Under the pieces are notes generated by a model. It made no database searches, was not told where the DNA came from, and saw nothing but the letters and a program-made list of their open reading frames with translations. A stretch of DNA of 36,068 nucleotides, from IMG/VR virus record IMGVR_UViG_3300034066_000343, positions 1 to 36,068 of that record; one strand, given 5' to 3'. The translations under genes were made by a program, and so were the position numbers. Below, piece by piece: positions 1 to 6,725 of this stretch. The stretch comes from a virus. The stretch's first letter is position 1. The number at the start of each line of letters is the position of its first letter.

Positions 1-243
1 ACAAGCAAGGATGTCACCACCCTCTTCAACTTCGGTCTCAGGCAAACGCTGAATCCAACGTGCTTGAACGGTTTTTAATTTTCCGCCTCCTGGAGAAACT
101 TCAGTGCGGATAAGTTTTGCGTTTTCTGGAGAAAGTAAGAACTCAAGAAAAGGAAGTTGCTCACGCTGACCAACTTCGATGAAGAGCTCGCTAAGTGACA
201 TTTGCACATTAGGACACTCCGATAGAATGCGAGATATAGACAT
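1..243 (-). CDS. Major capsid protein, N-terminal 81 residues (allele A, cut by window edge)
   Basis: Begins MSISRILSEC and runs off the window edge after residue 81. It encodes the same 81 residues as the N-terminus of the complete gene at 34196-35239, but 23 of the first 40 codons differ, every one synonymously. It is therefore an allele of the same capsid gene rather than a paralogue. The start is fixed by this agreement and by the leader RNA ending 6 nt upstream. No Shine-Dalgarno motif is present. Confidence 0.9.
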   Translation of the reverse strand, partial: MSISRILSECPNVQMSLSELFIEVGQREQLPFLEFLLSPENAKLIRTEVSPGGGKLKTVQARWIQRLPETEVEEGGDILAC

Positions 244-249
244 GATTGA

Positions 250-331
250 AATGTAGTTTGGAAGTTCCTTCAGTTATTAGGCCGGAAGGTTGCGCCTACT
301 TTGTGCCGATAAAGTTGGCACTCACTACATC
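250..331 (-). ncRNA. Structured capsid-mRNA leader with H-type pseudoknot (allele A)
   Basis: Read on the minus strand. Outer helix P1 pairs GATGTAG (331-325) with CTACATT (256-250), ending 6 nt before the start codon. Hairpin P2 pairs GTGCC (321-317) with GGCAC (307-303). Pseudoknot stem 1 pairs TAGGC (298-294) with GCCTA (282-278). Pseudoknot stem 2 pairs CCTTC (289-285) with GAAGG (271-267). The strand order S1-S2-S1-S2 with loops of 4, 2 and 6 nt is a feasible H-type pseudoknot. Allele B at 35246-35326 keeps all four helices with different sequences in P2 and stem 2. Function is inferred: control of capsid translation or mRNA stability. Confidence 0.65.
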
Positions 332-343
332 ATCATAGAATTG

Positions 344-375
344 CAAAGATATGGAGTCGCTGTGAATTGAGCAAA
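344..375 (-). promoter_or_regulatory. Capsid promoter, Bacteroidota type (allele A)
   Basis: On the minus strand TTTG (375-372) is followed by exactly 20 nt and TATCTTTG (351-344), matching the Bacteroidota -33 TTTG / -7 TAnnTTTG consensus. The -33 box is made from the T-tract of the preceding terminator, so termination and re-initiation are packed together. The transcript would begin just upstream of leader helix P1. Confidence 0.7.
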
Positions 376-406
376 AAAAAATGACTGCCGTCGCTTGCAG
401 TCATTT
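373..406 (-). terminator. Intrinsic terminator after the 90-aa gene (allele A)
   Basis: Perfect 10-bp inverted repeat AAATGACTGC (379-388) / GCAGTCATTT (397-406) with an 8-nt loop, followed on the minus strand by an uninterrupted T run. It ends the portal-to-scaffold transcription unit before the capsid promoter. Confidence 0.85.
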
Positions 407-446
407 CCTTAACGTATACTTTGTACTATGAAACAGGGCAAATATA

Positions 447-719
447 TTAAGGCAATTCGATTTTACCAAAAAAAGGTTTATCGCTTACTGACCTTCGCCC
501 CTCGCAGCTCCAAAGCTGCCGAGCCCACCAATTCGCCGAGCCTTTCTCAGAAGGGATGCCAGCACTACGAGCACAGTAAGAATTCCCTGCATCTGTGCCG
601 GGCTTAATCCGATAGCCTTCAGCACCAAAGTGAATCTCATTGCCGTCATCATCTACCGCCTTATATTTTTTCCCAACACGTTCCGAGGAGGTCACGTTGA
701 AACCTTCATACTGTGGCAT
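447..719 (-). CDS. Conserved small phage protein, DUF5754-like (allele A)
   Basis: A 90-residue protein beginning MPQYEGFNV, with the run KKYKAVDDDGNEIHFGA and a tryptophan-rich C-terminal half (NWWARQLW). This resembles the small phage DUF5754 pattern (K-I-HFGA-GY, then Y-x-R, then FW-x-x-LW). The second allele at 35487-35759 differs at 13 of 90 positions, mostly conservatively, so the protein is under selection. It lies after the scaffold gene and before the capsid promoter, which fits a minor structural or assembly role. No catalytic motif is visible. Confidence 0.75.
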   Translation of the reverse strand: MPQYEGFNVTSSERVGKKYKAVDDDGNEIHFGAEGYRIKPGTDAGNSYCARSAGIPSEKGSANWWARQLWSCEGRRSVSDKPFFGKIELP

Positions 720-867
720 ACGTGGTCATTGAAAGTTTATTCTCCAAATATGCAAGCACAATCTCAAGTGCCTTGGTTAGCTGTGCTGGTTCCACCATTT
801 CGCTATTCAGCCCTTGCCTCCAATCGGCATGATGCTTCAATACTTTGTATGCTTGCTTGATTGTCAT
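706..867 (-). CDS. Small conserved hypothetical protein, 53 aa (allele A)
   Basis: Begins MTIKQAYKVLKHH and contains W-R-x-G-L-x-x-EMV-x-P-x-x-L-T-x-AL, a pattern shared with the allele B version at 35746-35895. Its ATG overlaps the scaffold stop as ATGA (translational coupling), and its end overlaps the start of the next gene by 14 bp. The two alleles agree only at the W-R-x-G, EMV and LT-x-AL positions, far more divergence than in the neighbouring capsid gene. The fold is probably all-helical. Function unknown. Confidence 0.75.
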   Translation of the reverse strand: MTIKQAYKVLKHHADWRQGLNSEMVEPAQLTKALEIVLAYLENKLSMTTYATV

Positions 868-1688
868 TTCGAAAAGAATCGAGGGTTGATACCGCGTATC
901 TTCTTGTCTGATTGTGATTCCAATTGCGGCACCATTGGCGCACCCGGTCTCGGCACTCTTTGCCCTGCTGATGGATTCTTTTGAATGATGCCGGCAGCAG
1001 TTGCTTCCTGAAGCAGCACATCAGAGAGGTTAAGGAATGACCCTGCTTTCTCTTTGCTCTTTAATCGTTCGCCGCTGTTGCGGTCCTTCACGAATATATT
1101 GCCGTCCTCTTCCAAGTCGATTGCATACTTCTCGCTGATGGTAGCTTTAAAGCCTTTGATGGTGAATTCATTCACGGAAGGATCAAGCTTAATGGCTCCA
1201 AGTTCGCGCTCGAATGTATGGTTGATCTTGCTCTGCTTTTGCTCCTCTGCCATCTTCAGCTTGAACTGGTCGAACTGATTGATGGCATCTTGCCTTGCTG
1301 AGTCAATATCGGTAACCTTCTTTTCGAGTGTCTTGTATTTCTTCTCCCACTCCTTTACAAGTTCCTCTGAGCCGGACTTGTCAGCACGTTGCTGCCATTC
1401 ATCTTGCTGCTTCTCATAAGCTTCGCGAGCTCGCTCTGAGGCCATGCGTAAAACATCTTGCGCCTTCTTGTCTTTGAAATCTTCCTCAGTGAGTGTAACT
1501 CCGAAAGGTTCGAAAGCACGCTTGGCAACATGTGCAATTGTGCCGTTAATCTTTCCGAGCTTTTCGTTTAGCTCCTTTGAGTTGACCCAGTTCTCCTGGA
1601 ACTTCTCCTTCGCTTCCTCCAGGTTTTCGGCTTCGTTTAGGTTTAGGAAGTTCACTATCTCCAGTGCTTCCTCCGGTTTGATCGGCAT
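864..1688 (-). CDS. Probable capsid scaffolding protein
   Basis: A 274-residue, highly charged protein. The N-terminal two thirds is strongly helical with heptad-like EKKYKTLEKK and FKLKMAEEQKQ segments (about residues 90-160). The C-terminus is short and basic, ending INPRFFSK. A long coiled coil with a positively charged capsid-binding tail, placed between the MuF-like gene and the capsid gene, is the usual phage scaffold signature. Allele B preserves the last residues exactly while the proline-rich linker before them differs. No protease motif is seen, so scaffold is preferred over a protease-scaffold fusion. Confidence 0.7.
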   Translation of the reverse strand: MPIKPEEALEIVNFLNLNEAENLEEAKEKFQENWVNSKELNEKLGKINGTIAHVAKRAFEPFGVTLTEEDFKDKKAQDVLRMASERAREAYEKQQDEWQQRADKSGSEELVKEWEKKYKTLEKKVTDIDSARQDAINQFDQFKLKMAEEQKQSKINHTFERELGAIKLDPSVNEFTIKGFKATISEKYAIDLEEDGNIFVKDRNSGERLKSKEKAGSFLNLSDVLLQEATAAGIIQKNPSAGQRVPRPGAPMVPQLESQSDKKIRGINPRFFSK

Positions 1689-1812
1689 ATATTTCAGGGG
1701 TGTTAATTGGTTGCAATTCTAACTCTTTCGCGCCTTTCTTTTTTATCAGATGCTCGGCCACCATATCGGAGGCTTTGATTATGCGCCCATCTGAGAGTAT
1801 CAAGTGTCTCAT
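1546..1812 (-). CDS. Small basic protein overlapping the scaffold start, 88 aa
   Basis: Begins MRHLILSDGR; the first 41 residues look like a normal soluble protein (KASDMVAEHLIKKKG). The remainder, read across the first 142 bp of the scaffold gene, becomes low-complexity and basic (KPKRSRKPGG). The first half is unlikely to be spurious because no other gene occupies 1689-1812. The overlapped tail could be read through passively. A TAnnTTTG element sits 4 nt upstream of the start. Function unknown. Confidence 0.5.
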   Translation of the reverse strand: MRHLILSDGRIIKASDMVAEHLIKKKGAKELELQPINTPEIYADQTGGSTGDSELPKPKRSRKPGGSEGEVPGELGQLKGAKRKARKD

Positions 1813-1816
1813 GTTA

Positions 1817-1824
1817 CAAAGGTA
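1817..1824 (-). promoter_or_regulatory. Isolated -7 element (TACCTTTG) before the 88-aa gene
   Basis: TACCTTTG on the minus strand lies 4 nt before the ATG at 1812, which would give a nearly leaderless transcript. No TTG box is present 17-23 nt upstream, so the promoter is only partly supported. Confidence 0.3.
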
Positions 1825-1833
1825 AAAAAATAA

Positions 1834-2745
1834 TTAATCATAAAACCCCTCGGCCCTCGCTCTTGCTTTTACGCTCTCCGGCACTTTTCGATCGGGCACT
1901 GGCACCAGATAGTGTCGGCAATTCCACCCACCCACTAAAGTGAAGATTGACTTGCTATCTGTGCCATCTATGCGCCCAGCCCAAGTGCCGTCACGTATGT
2001 CTCTTATGCCACCACTATTCTTGCCGTCTCCCCAAGCTTCAATCTCCTTGCGGTGGAATATCTCCCCTTCACGATGCTCGCAGAACGGCCGTGTTGTAGG
2101 TATCTCGCCGCCAAGATATTCGAACCACTCAATACCAAGTTCGTCATTCACAGCGGCTGAATAGCTTCTATCCGCAACAGCCTGAGCGGTTGTTGCTGTG
2201 GTCTTGATGTTGGCAAGTAGCCTGCCATCATTCGCCTCAGTGCCGGTGACTATTCCCTCCAATGCTGCAACGGTCTCGCGTAGTGGAGACCTTGCTGCGA
2301 TGTTGGTTGTCAGCTGCTCAAGGAATGGCTGCGTGAATCTTGCATCCAGCCCAGCACCAAAGAAGGTATTGATGGCATTCTGCTTGCTAAGTTGTAACAA
2401 TTGCTTCTGCACTTCGGTCGGCTCGAATGCACTCTCGAATGTACGTGCAATCTCATTTGTCAACTGCACGCCTTCATCAATCGAACTAAGGAAGGCACGA
2501 ACGGCTTCGCGGTATTCACTGCCTGCCAATACCTTCTTGAGTTCATCGCTGATAAGTGCAATGCGCCTTATGTTGCCTTCAGTCTGCTCGATGTTTCCGG
2601 CAGCTGTGACATCCATGTCCTCCAAGATAGGGCGAATCTTGCGCCATATCTCAGCTTGAGTCTTCTGGGCAGCCGTTGCCAGCTTCTCAGGCACTGACTC
2701 GAACAGTGCAATCTTATCGCGAACTAACGAATCAAATGATGCCAT
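1834..2745 (-). CDS. MuF-like minor head (head morphogenesis) protein
   Basis: A 303-residue protein encoded directly after the portal with a 14-bp overlap. The N-terminal 200 residues are helical. The C-terminal part carries the phage Mu gpF-type hallmarks: PFCEHREG, then a charged stretch, then GGWNCRHYLVPV. The paired Cys/His motif (C-E-H and N-C-R-H) is diagnostic of this family. MuF proteins bind the portal and are packaged as minor head components. No toxin domain is fused at the C-terminus. Portal, MuF, scaffold, capsid is the canonical gene order. Confidence 0.85.
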   Translation of the reverse strand: MASFDSLVRDKIALFESVPEKLATAAQKTQAEIWRKIRPILEDMDVTAAGNIEQTEGNIRRIALISDELKKVLAGSEYREAVRAFLSSIDEGVQLTNEIARTFESAFEPTEVQKQLLQLSKQNAINTFFGAGLDARFTQPFLEQLTTNIAARSPLRETVAALEGIVTGTEANDGRLLANIKTTATTAQAVADRSYSAAVNDELGIEWFEYLGGEIPTTRPFCEHREGEIFHRKEIEAWGDGKNSGGIRDIRDGTWAGRIDGTDSKSIFTLVGGWNCRHYLVPVPDRKVPESVKARARAEGFYD

Positions 2746-4639
2746 TCAGTAGCTCCTGTTGCGCCTGTTGGATTGGATCCAGTTGAGTGCCTATCTTATC
2801 CGATGCCAAGCGATTCAATGCTGCAATCTGTTCGCTCATTGGTAAGTCAATGAAGCGAGGTGCATCTTCAGTAGGGATGTAGTTTCGAATGAGCTCCATG
2901 ATCAGCTGAGGTGCGCTGTGGTGAATCACATCTTGATACTTCTCAACCGTGCCATTTGCAACACGCAACGCGATGTCTGCACTACTCATCAGTAGCAACT
3001 CATCCGCATTGATGATCAGGTCGTAAATCGCTGATGTCTCCTCATCAGTGTAGTGAATTGCTCGGATGTAGTTGTAGACATTGCTGAATGTAATCGATGG
3101 AGGCACACCAGCCTTAACGCCTTCGCTGATAACAGCAAGGTAGTCGCTCGGAGTTGATATGTCGAATGATGTTGGATACACCAAGTTCACACCGCCAAAG
3201 AATTCGCCGTATCGCATTTGCCCCATTGTCACCAAGCAGAATTCGTAAAGGTTGAACAGCTGGTCTGATATAGGCTTGATGAAGGCATACAGCGCACGCA
3301 GCTTGTTCAATGACCCCGTTGCAGTCGATGCTTCGCCAATGGTTCCGCTTTCGTCACTCGATGGCAAGTGCAATATCCTTCTTGCCTTGGCCATCTGCTG
3401 CTCAATCTCTGTACGCAGGAAGTTCAATGTATCCATTGGAGGGCTCACGAACTTGAGGTACTCACCAGATAAAGCACTGTCTCCTTCGCTCAATGCTGTC
3501 TTAGGCTTGATTAATAGCATGCCAGTAGGCGAGAATCTTGACTTCACTCCGGACCCGTTACATGAACCGCAAGTCCTGTAACCGCCATTGATTGGATCAA
3601 AGATTTGGCCGTCCTGGCATTTGTTTCCTTCGCGGTCAATGAACTCGCAAATCTCCCCAAGCGCAACCATGAAAGGGAAGGCACTTGTGGCCTTGCTGAT
3701 TTGCAAGTATGACTCATCGAGAATCACTTGGTCCAACAAAGGCACAGCCGTGATGAATGGTGACTGGAATGCAATCTCGCCATTGATGAGCTGTGGAGTG
3801 CCTTGAAGCTTTTGAGCAGGCACATATCCAAGGTTATGCTGATAATACAGCACAGGCTCCGAGAATGTCATGTCGGACTTCTTGCCGTACTGATAGACCT
3901 TCCAAATTGCTTCGGTGTCATATATCTCAAGCACAAGACCTGAATGCTCCATCTTGCTGCCTGCCTTCACCTCGCTCTTGTCATCGGATATCACCATGTA
4001 ATACTCTCCGAACTTCTGCCCCACGATGCTCTTGCAGGAATAGTATTCCGGCATCGGCTTGATAAGATCGTTGCTTATCACCTCTTCGCCCTCTTCATTC
4101 TCGATGGTCTCAACATCTTCCGGAGAGATAGCGATGATTCCGTTGGGGTCGATCAGCTTCAATGTTGGAAGCATGGTCTTCACGAACATCTCCAGTGATC
4201 CGAACTTTTCAATCTCGTTATTTACATAACGCTGAAACGTATCATCCCCAAAGATTGGCTCAAGTTCTGGCGTGTATCGGATGGACCAGTTCTGATCAGC
4301 GAAGGCACGGCTTATCGTAGCCTTGAAGTCCTCGAACACGCTGAGTGTCGTGGGCTTGTAGTTGGCTCTGATGTACTCAGCCTGCGCATCAGTCTGATTA
4401 GGTGCACGCACACTCAGCAAGTGAGCTGGGTAAATGTCAGGCCGGGTATGCGGCAAGATGCTGTCATACATCTTAGCGGCATAGTTATACCCCGGCCAAT
4501 ACTCAGGATATTGAGTTACACCAGTGCGCTCCTTAGTGATGGGGTTGATGGGTGAGCTCTTCGAAGCGGTCTCCCATCCCTTGTACTGGTATGCGAACCT
4601 TCGAACAATCTTGTCAATGTCCTCAGTAGAAAGTGCCAT
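2732..4639 (-). CDS. Portal protein with a zinc-finger-like insertion
   Basis: A 635-residue protein upstream of the MuF and scaffold genes. It shows the portal pattern of a helical clip/stem region (LRTEIEQQMAKARRILHLPS, then TATGSLNKLRALYAFIKPIS) and a long helical C-terminus. An unusual feature at residues 331-364 is four cysteines, C331, C341, C357 and C360, ending CGSCNGSG like a DnaJ zinc-binding repeat. This probably coordinates one zinc ion within the ring. It forms the 12-mer channel through which the terminase translocates DNA. Its start overlaps the stop of a 25-codon gene (TAATG). Confidence 0.85.
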   Translation of the reverse strand: MALSTEDIDKIVRRFAYQYKGWETASKSSPINPITKERTGVTQYPEYWPGYNYAAKMYDSILPHTRPDIYPAHLLSVRAPNQTDAQAEYIRANYKPTTLSVFEDFKATISRAFADQNWSIRYTPELEPIFGDDTFQRYVNNEIEKFGSLEMFVKTMLPTLKLIDPNGIIAISPEDVETIENEEGEEVISNDLIKPMPEYYSCKSIVGQKFGEYYMVISDDKSEVKAGSKMEHSGLVLEIYDTEAIWKVYQYGKKSDMTFSEPVLYYQHNLGYVPAQKLQGTPQLINGEIAFQSPFITAVPLLDQVILDESYLQISKATSAFPFMVALGEICEFIDREGNKCQDGQIFDPINGGYRTCGSCNGSGVKSRFSPTGMLLIKPKTALSEGDSALSGEYLKFVSPPMDTLNFLRTEIEQQMAKARRILHLPSSDESGTIGEASTATGSLNKLRALYAFIKPISDQLFNLYEFCLVTMGQMRYGEFFGGVNLVYPTSFDISTPSDYLAVISEGVKAGVPPSITFSNVYNYIRAIHYTDEETSAIYDLIINADELLLMSSADIALRVANGTVEKYQDVIHHSAPQLIMELIRNYIPTEDAPRFIDLPMSEQIAALNRLASDKIGTQLDPIQQAQQELLNGII

Positions 4640-4716
4640 TATGCAACTGCTTTAGTTGTTGGTTGATTTATGATGTGCGAGCCGCAGCTCTTAGATCGGC
4701 AGAAGTTATTTTTCAT
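4639..4716 (-). CDS. 25-residue micro-protein coupled between methyltransferase and portal
   Basis: The ATG overlaps the methyltransferase stop (ATGA) and the TAA overlaps the portal start (TAATG), so this 25-codon frame exactly fills the gap between two genes. The product starts MKNNFCRSKSCGSH, with two cysteines and a histidine in a compact metal-binding-like spacing. Precise coupling at both ends argues for real translation. Its role may be only to keep ribosomes moving toward the portal start. Confidence 0.55.
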   Translation of the reverse strand: MKNNFCRSKSCGSHIINQPTTKAVA

Positions 4717-5282
4717 GGTTTCTGAATTAGCGAAAGGCCACGCCCTTCGGATGTGTTTAATGTGATGACGTTGTACTTGTAATAACTTGCATACTCCATC
4801 AGTTTCTTTACATCAGGAATGTGAATGGTATCATGATATGCAATGATGCCACCTTTGGCAATCATTCGCTCAACTTCTTTAAACTCCGGCAAGATATTCG
4901 CCCAGCTATGATCTCCATCGACAAAGATAAAATCGAACTGTCTCGGCTTCATGCCTTGCATTACCTTGATTGATTCGCCAAGGATAAAATCAACCTCAGC
5001 CCCGAATGTACTTAGGTCGTGCTTCAAATAATTGTTTATATCAATGCCAGTGTATTTGCCACCATACGGCAAGGCCGCAATCATCTTGACTGATGTCTCT
5101 CCTTCGAACACTCCGATTTCAAGCACGTTTGCTGCGCCTGTCATCTTGATTAGTGAGCCGATGAATTCGCATACATCAATTTCACTGTTCCATTCATTGC
5201 GAGCCACTTCAGTAAATGTCTCAGTTGTCACAATCTTTTTAGGTCTGCCAACTTTCTTAGGCTTATCTTCTTGGGTCTGCAT
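4713..5282 (-). CDS. Class I SAM-dependent methyltransferase
   Basis: A 189-residue Rossmann-fold methyltransferase. Motif I is VLEIGVFEGETS (residues 53-64), followed by the acidic ribose-binding residue in TGIDI (D81) and FIFVDGDHSW (118-127), typical of the Methyltransf_24/caffeoyl-CoA O-methyltransferase-like group. The N-terminus has a basic KKVGRPKK segment like an AT-hook. It overlaps the glycosyltransferase gene by 20 bp, so both are probably co-translated. No DNA methyltransferase catalytic motif (DPPY) is present, so a sugar or small-molecule O-methyl acceptor is more likely. A modified virion glycan is the contextual inference. Confidence 0.8.
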   Translation of the reverse strand: MQTQEDKPKKVGRPKKIVTTETFTEVARNEWNSEIDVCEFIGSLIKMTGAANVLEIGVFEGETSVKMIAALPYGGKYTGIDINNYLKHDLSTFGAEVDFILGESIKVMQGMKPRQFDFIFVDGDHSWANILPEFKEVERMIAKGGIIAYHDTIHIPDVKKLMEYASYYKYNVITLNTSEGRGLSLIQKP

Positions 5283-6183
5283 GCTTATGGTCAGTTATTC
5301 TGTGAATAAAGTATTTGTGCTGAATGCCATCTTCTTGCATCCATGCTTTTAATTTTCGGTCGAGCCAGTCGATGTAAAAGCTTGGCGTGAATCCTTTGCC
5401 GCCATAATAGCTCATTAGATAGAACCGTTGTTCAATCTGGGTAAATGTGAACTCTCTATTCATCTGGAAGCAAACCACATCAATCTCATAAGGCTTGAAG
5501 TTATTTTTACCGAATGATACATTGAAGTAAAGCTCATCGGGTTGCCCACCGCCCCACTTCATTCGAAGCTTGTTAATGGGCATCGGATTGTTGAGATACA
5601 TATCAGCAGCGGTCCGATAAATCGCTTCAGCTTCATCGCATTTCTCAATGAACTGAATACTGCTATTGATGGCGTATATCTTATCTGTTTTATTCAATCC
5701 GAAGTGTTGCCATAATTGGTCAGCCCACGCCCATTGCATCTCTTTAAAATCGCGGCCTTTGTCGATGGTATGCTCACCCACAACTCGAGTGGCATACTTA
5801 GCATCGTTTGCAATTAGCTGCTCGATAAGAGGCTGCAAGTCCTTCAAGCATACGGCATCTACATCGAGGTATAGATTGTAATGGAACGGCAAGTAATCAT
5901 AAAGCAAAACTTTGGCCTTGCCTGGATCTAATTTCTTATTCGTGTATATGTGCTGCTCCGGCAAATCTACATATACATCGATTTGGTTTGTCAAGTCATG
6001 GCAATAGTACAATGCCCTTTCCTTGCTGTCGGTGATTAGCGCAATCTGCAAATCTTTATTGAATCGTTTAATCGAGTACGCTAAATTGTAAGCAGCCCAA
6101 TAATATTGAGGCTTGCCAAAAGCAACAAGCACCACCCCTGTTGAGGCGTGCTTGTCACTCTGATTTGTTGGTTGAATATCCAT
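5263..6183 (-). CDS. Glycosyltransferase, GT-A fold (GT8-like)
   Basis: A 306-residue protein with an N-terminal nucleotide-sugar fold (VVLVAFGKPQYY), a metal-binding DxD motif in LYLDVDAV (D107 and D109), and an INSSIQF motif with the downstream acidic QPDEL expected of retaining GT8-type enzymes. It would transfer a sugar from a nucleotide sugar to an unknown acceptor. No membrane segment or signal peptide is present, so it acts in the cytoplasm. It lies inside the virion operon, immediately after the putative tail-tube gene (TAATG overlap) and before a methyltransferase, which suggests glycosylation of a structural protein. Confidence 0.75.
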   Translation of the reverse strand: MDIQPTNQSDKHASTGVVLVAFGKPQYYWAAYNLAYSIKRFNKDLQIALITDSKERALYYCHDLTNQIDVYVDLPEQHIYTNKKLDPGKAKVLLYDYLPFHYNLYLDVDAVCLKDLQPLIEQLIANDAKYATRVVGEHTIDKGRDFKEMQWAWADQLWQHFGLNKTDKIYAINSSIQFIEKCDEAEAIYRTAADMYLNNPMPINKLRMKWGGGQPDELYFNVSFGKNNFKPYEIDVVCFQMNREFTFTQIEQRFYLMSYYGGKGFTPSFYIDWLDRKLKAWMQEDGIQHKYFIHRITDHKHADPRR

Positions 6184-6722
6184 TATCCAAAGATACCAGC
6201 AGGGGCATCGTATTGTTCAGGAATATTCTTGTCACGCCATGAGAACGTCACTTCGTAACGCTGCAATTCATTGTTCTGCTCAGGCAAGATGAAGTTCGCT
6301 GAGGTAGTAATACCAACTGGAGGGTTGATGTATATCACCTTTCCGCTGTCGCACATGTACGCAAGTATCCATGCAATGCGGCGGTTGTTTACATCATTCC
6401 AGAAAGTATTATTCTCGTCAGTTACGTTTGCATCAAACAAGGTTGCAGTACGGTCTTCGTTGATACGAATTGCAGTACCGCAGCCGATTGGGCTGTCAAC
6501 AGTTACCGGAGAACCAGCAGGAAGAGCGAAGCGGATATCCTCGATGAGCTTTGCAGTGCCGGCAATTAACAATGCGTCAACTGCTGCTTCATCTGAAGGA
6601 TTAACCAATTCTGTTCCGCAGGCTCCCACGATAATCGCAGAAACACCACCGAGCTTGTATTCGTTGCAGTTTACTAAGTTGTGATCAAGTAGCGAAGAAT
6701 CGCAGTAGCTTACACAAGCCAT
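6183..6722 (-). CDS. Putative major tail (tube) protein
   Basis: A 179-residue protein beginning MACVSYCDSS. The C-terminal part (residues about 135-179) reads as a beta-rich segment ending in a W-x-D-K-N-x-P-x-x-YDAPAGIF motif. It has its own promoter and a structured leader of the same design as the capsid leader, which suggests a very abundant virion protein. Together with its place after the tape-measure and tail-tip genes and its length, major tail protein is the best guess. No diagnostic motif is visible, so another abundant structural protein is possible. Confidence 0.5.
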   Translation of the reverse strand: MACVSYCDSSLLDHNLVNCNEYKLGGVSAIIVGACGTELVNPSDEAAVDALLIAGTAKLIEDIRFALPAGSPVTVDSPIGCGTAIRINEDRTATLFDANVTDENNTFWNDVNNRRIAWILAYMCDSGKVIYINPPVGITTSANFILPEQNNELQRYEVTFSWRDKNIPEQYDAPAGIFG

Positions 6723-6725
6723 AGT

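Larger units (their letters stand above)
1..1040. repeat. Terminal overlap, allele A (partner 34997-36068)
   Basis: This block carries the same gene order as the right end: start of the capsid gene, intergenic leader and terminator, 90-aa gene, 53-aa gene, end of the scaffold gene. The outermost 99 bp (1-99 vs 34997-35095) and the innermost 74 bp (967-1040 vs 35995-36068) are identical, while the middle is diverged and 32 bp shorter here. Exact flanks around a diverged core are what a circular genome looks like when the assembler passes one locus twice through two strain variants. A genuine tandem duplication is the less likely reading, because both copies would be truncated by the contig ends. 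Confidence 0.9.

Noticed and set aside
803-1021. 72-residue minus-strand frame inside the scaffold gene end
   Set aside because: It lies mostly over the scaffold coding region; the coupled 53-aa gene at 706-867 and its allele counterpart explain this interval.
2198-2659. Plus-strand frame (153 aa) opposite the MuF-like gene
   Set aside because: Reverse-complement shadow of a gene with clear family motifs.
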